From the NCBI GenBank assembly GCA_020723665.1, contig DYIL01000041.1:1-32716 (forward strand): a DNA stretch of 32,716 nucleotides. The letters are read 5' to 3'. Within the stretch, counting starts at the first letter, position 1. Every line of letters starts with the position of its first letter. The translations under genes and the position numbers were made by a program. The notes under the pieces were generated by a model. That model had not been told where the DNA came from. It worked only from the letters and a program-made list of their open reading frames with translations, and searched no databases. Shown piece after piece: positions 30,697 to 32,716 of the stretch. This DNA is from Methyloversatilis universalis. GTDB taxonomy: Bacteria; Pseudomonadota; Gammaproteobacteria; Methylococcales; Methylococcaceae.

Positions 30697-32028
30697 GTGG
30701 ACCTCGAGCGCTCGCTAGGCCCAGTGAGGCTATTCTACTCAGCACTGTTCTATTTTCTCACGCCAGTTATCCTCGCGCGTCTCTATTGGCGGGGACGCAA
30801 GCAGCCGGGTTACTCCGAGCGCTGGAGCGAGAGGCTGGCCCTCTACGATGCGGAGCCGGAACCGGGCGTCATCTGGTTTCATGCGGTTTCCGTCGGCGAA
30901 GCCGAAGCCGCCTTTCCGCTGGTTCGCGCCATCAAGCATCGGTTCCCTTCGAGGACCATACTCGTTACCGCCACTACGCCGACGGGATCGGCGCGAATCA
31001 AAGAGGTCCTGGGTGATACGGCAAAACATGTTTATTTGCCTTATGACCTGCCCGATTGTGTTGAACGCTTCATTCGGCACTACCGGCCGGTGCTCGCTGT
31101 GGTGCTGGAAACCGAGATTTGGCCGAATTTCTATCGTGCCTGCGGAAGACAAGGCATACCGCTCGCCATCGTCAACGCTCGTCTCTCGGAGCAGTCGGCA
31201 CGCGGTTATCTCAAGCTTCGTTCTCTGACGCGGGAGAGCCTTTCGCACGTCCGCCTGATTGCGGCTCAAACCTCGGAAGATGCCAAACGGTATATCGCGA
31301 TAGGGGCCAATCCGAAATCCGTTGTCGTCACCGGAAACATCAAGTTCGACATGGAATTGCCGGCCGCAGCCGAGGAGCGCGCCCGGGCCATGCGCAGCGC
31401 ACTTTTCGGTAAACGTCCCGTTTTCATCGCCGGCAGCACCCATCCCGGCGAAGAAAGCCTGGTTCTGACCGCATTCAATTCGCTTCGAAGACAGTTGCCG
31501 GAATTACTGCTGATTGTCGCGCCGCGTCATCCCCACCGTGCGGCGGACGTTATTGCCGAATGCAGGAAATTCGGCTTGGCGACTCGGCTCAGAAGCGAGA
31601 AGAGCGCCTGCGACGAGCCGGTCGATGTTTTTCTGCTCGATACCTTGGGGGAACTGCGCAGTTTTTACGCCGTTTCCGACGCGGCCTTCGTCGGGGGCAG
31701 CCTGGTACCCGTCGGCGGACACAATGTGCTCGAACCGGCTGCCGTCGGGCTGCCGGTCGTGTTCGGACCTCACCTTTTCAATTTCGCGGAGATTGGCCGC
31801 AAGCTCAAAGAGAGCGGCGGCGGAATCGAAGTGAAGAATGCTGAGGAGTTGGCCTATTGGGCGGGACGTCTCCTGTGCGACGAATCGTTGCGCAGCGAGA
31901 TCGGCGGAAACGGAAAACGCTTCGTTTCCGCGAATCAGGGAGCGGTGCAAAAGATCGCCGAACTACTAGGTGGATTGAAAGCGGGGAAGGCCTTCAATCC
32001 CCCACCAGAGGCGCCGGGCGCCCGATAA
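30697..32028 (+). CDS. waaA: 3-deoxy-D-manno-octulosonic acid (Kdo) transferase
   Basis: A glycosyltransferase (GT-B fold, GT30) that moves Kdo from CMP-Kdo onto lipid IVA at the inner membrane, an essential early step in LPS synthesis. The N-terminal membrane anchor is LFYSALFYFLTPVILARLYWRGRK. FHAVSVGEAEAAFPL carries the catalytic glutamate (Glu68 from this start). Donor-binding regions include NIKFDM, IAGSTHPGEE, APRHPHRA and the end motif VGGSLVPVGGHNVLEPAA. The first GTG (30697) gives 443 residues. GTG 30724 would give an N-terminus aligned with E. coli WaaA and may be the true start; neither has a strong ribosome binding site. It overlaps the convergent EAL gene by 35 bases. Confidence 0.95.
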   Translation: MDLERSLGPVRLFYSALFYFLTPVILARLYWRGRKQPGYSERWSERLALYDAEPEPGVIWFHAVSVGEAEAAFPLVRAIKHRFPSRTILVTATTPTGSARIKEVLGDTAKHVYLPYDLPDCVERFIRHYRPVLAVVLETEIWPNFYRACGRQGIPLAIVNARLSEQSARGYLKLRSLTRESLSHVRLIAAQTSEDAKRYIAIGANPKSVVVTGNIKFDMELPAAAEERARAMRSALFGKRPVFIAGSTHPGEESLVLTAFNSLRRQLPELLLIVAPRHPHRAADVIAECRKFGLATRLRSEKSACDEPVDVFLLDTLGELRSFYAVSDAAFVGGSLVPVGGHNVLEPAAVGLPVVFGPHLFNFAEIGRKLKESGGGIEVKNAEELAYWAGRLLCDESLRSEIGGNGKRFVSANQGAVQKIAELLGGLKAGKAFNPPPEAPGAR

Positions 32029-32716
32029 AATAGCCTTGGGCCATATCCACGCCCAATTCGCCCAGGGCAATGAGAGTGGCTTCGTTTTCAACGCCTTCGG
32101 CGATGACCTCGATGTCGTTTCCGTGAGCGAGCGTGGTGATAGCCGAAACGAACGCTCGGTCCTGCGGATTATCGATCAAGTTGGTGGCATAACTTTTGTC
32201 GATCTTGACGAACTTCACCGGCAGGTGCCTTAAATACGAGAACGAGGCAAAACCCGCGCCGAAGTCGTCGATAGCGAAACGGAACCCTAAGTCCGCCAGT
32301 TCTTCCATGATTTCCTTGGCCGTTCCGAAGTCGGCAATGGCAGCGGTTTCCGTAATCTCGAAGATGAGTTGCTCCGGCTTGAGCGAACCGTCCTTCAACG
32401 CGAGTTTCAGGGCGCTGGTCCAGTCGCGGTTGGTCAAGGCAGAGCCGGAGAGATTCACGTGAATCGGGCCTGCCGGAGCCCGTTCGACGCAGTCGGTCAG
32501 CAAGCGTATGTTGGCTTCGACGGCATAGCGGTCGATTTCGTTGATGAGCCCGGTTAGTTGAGCGAATTCGAGGAATTCCTCCGGCGAGATCAATACGCCG
32601 TCGGATCGCTTCAGACGTATCAAGGATTCGTGGAAACGGACTTCGCGCCCCGCGACGGAAACGATCGGCTGATAATGAAATATCAGCCGGCGTGCCGCGA
32701 GAGCTTCCTGAATGGC
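31994..32716 (-). CDS. EAL-domain cyclic-di-GMP phosphodiesterase, 5' end outside window
   Basis: The C-terminal 240 residues of a larger protein whose frame continues to the window edge. A nearly complete EAL domain is visible. FHYQPIV is followed by FHESL, where ESL replaces EAL but the metal-binding Glu is kept. Then come HVNLSG, the F-E-I-T-E-T glutamate, AIDDFGAGFASFSYL with both aspartates, KFVKID, EVIAEGVEN and DMAQGYFIGRP. All listed catalytic residues are present, so hydrolysis of c-di-GMP to pGpG is likely. A sensor or GGDEF part upstream is probable but not seen. It converges on waaA and overlaps its 3' end by 35 bases. Confidence 0.92.
   Translation of the reverse strand, partial: AIQEALAARRLIFHYQPIVSVAGREVRFHESLIRLKRSDGVLISPEEFLEFAQLTGLINEIDRYAVEANIRLLTDCVERAPAGPIHVNLSGSALTNRDWTSALKLALKDGSLKPEQLIFEITETAAIADFGTAKEIMEELADLGFRFAIDDFGAGFASFSYLRHLPVKFVKIDKSYATNLIDNPQDRAFVSAITTLAHGNDIEVIAEGVENEATLIALGELGVDMAQGYFIGRPAPLVGD

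Overview
The window looks like a chromosomal segment of a GC-rich, motile gammaproteobacterium. Evidence: an FlrA/FleQ-FlrB-FlrC flagellar cascade, sigma-54 promoters of the -24/-12 type, WaaA for LPS assembly, a Kup potassium transporter, and rpsF-rpsR-rplI with a DUF2232 gene inside it. A methanotroph of the Methylococcales would fit this content and the many short palindromic repeats, but nothing here proves that order.

Left part (about 1-9600): small accessory genes (DUF4124, PsiE-like, two paralogous ~125-residue proteins of unknown family) lie among repeats and a wrecked IS701-type transposase. Next come a DUF6279 lipoprotein and kup on the minus strand. An ~880-base stretch upstream of kup holds only repeats.

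Middle (about 9600-16900): a GAF-GAF-GGDEF-EAL enzyme with intact GGDEF, I-site and EAL residues, an alpha/beta hydrolase, and a DUF1269-like membrane protein. Three decayed genes lie among them (HTH-XRE, ferritin-like, persulfide dioxygenase-like). An FHA-PilZ gene pair then points left, toward the degraded region.

Right part (about 17050-28290): flrA/fleQ, then flrB and flrC behind a near-perfect sigma-54 promoter, then fliE-F-G-H-I-J-K behind a second one. This is the usual hierarchy. FlrA with sigma-54 makes FlrBC, FlrC switches on the basal-body and export genes, and c-di-GMP tunes FlrA through its LFRS motif. The run stops after fliK, with no fliL or fliM. Housekeeping genes follow: rpsF, rpsR, DUF2232, rplI, waaA. 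A convergent EAL-domain gene runs off the right edge.

Two themes stand out. One is cyclic-di-GMP signalling: GGDEF/EAL, PilZ, FleQ-type regulator and a second EAL. The other is a dense set of non-coding mobile repeats: (a) a family with GGAAGCTCTGA...TCAGAGCTTCC inverted ends, mostly flanked by TTAA; (b) a ~126-base palindromic element in two inverted copies; (c) an element with 33-base perfect inverted repeats. All carry or neighbour REP-like cores related to CTTCGACAAGCTCAGG. I see no CRISPR array, tRNA, rRNA or prophage.
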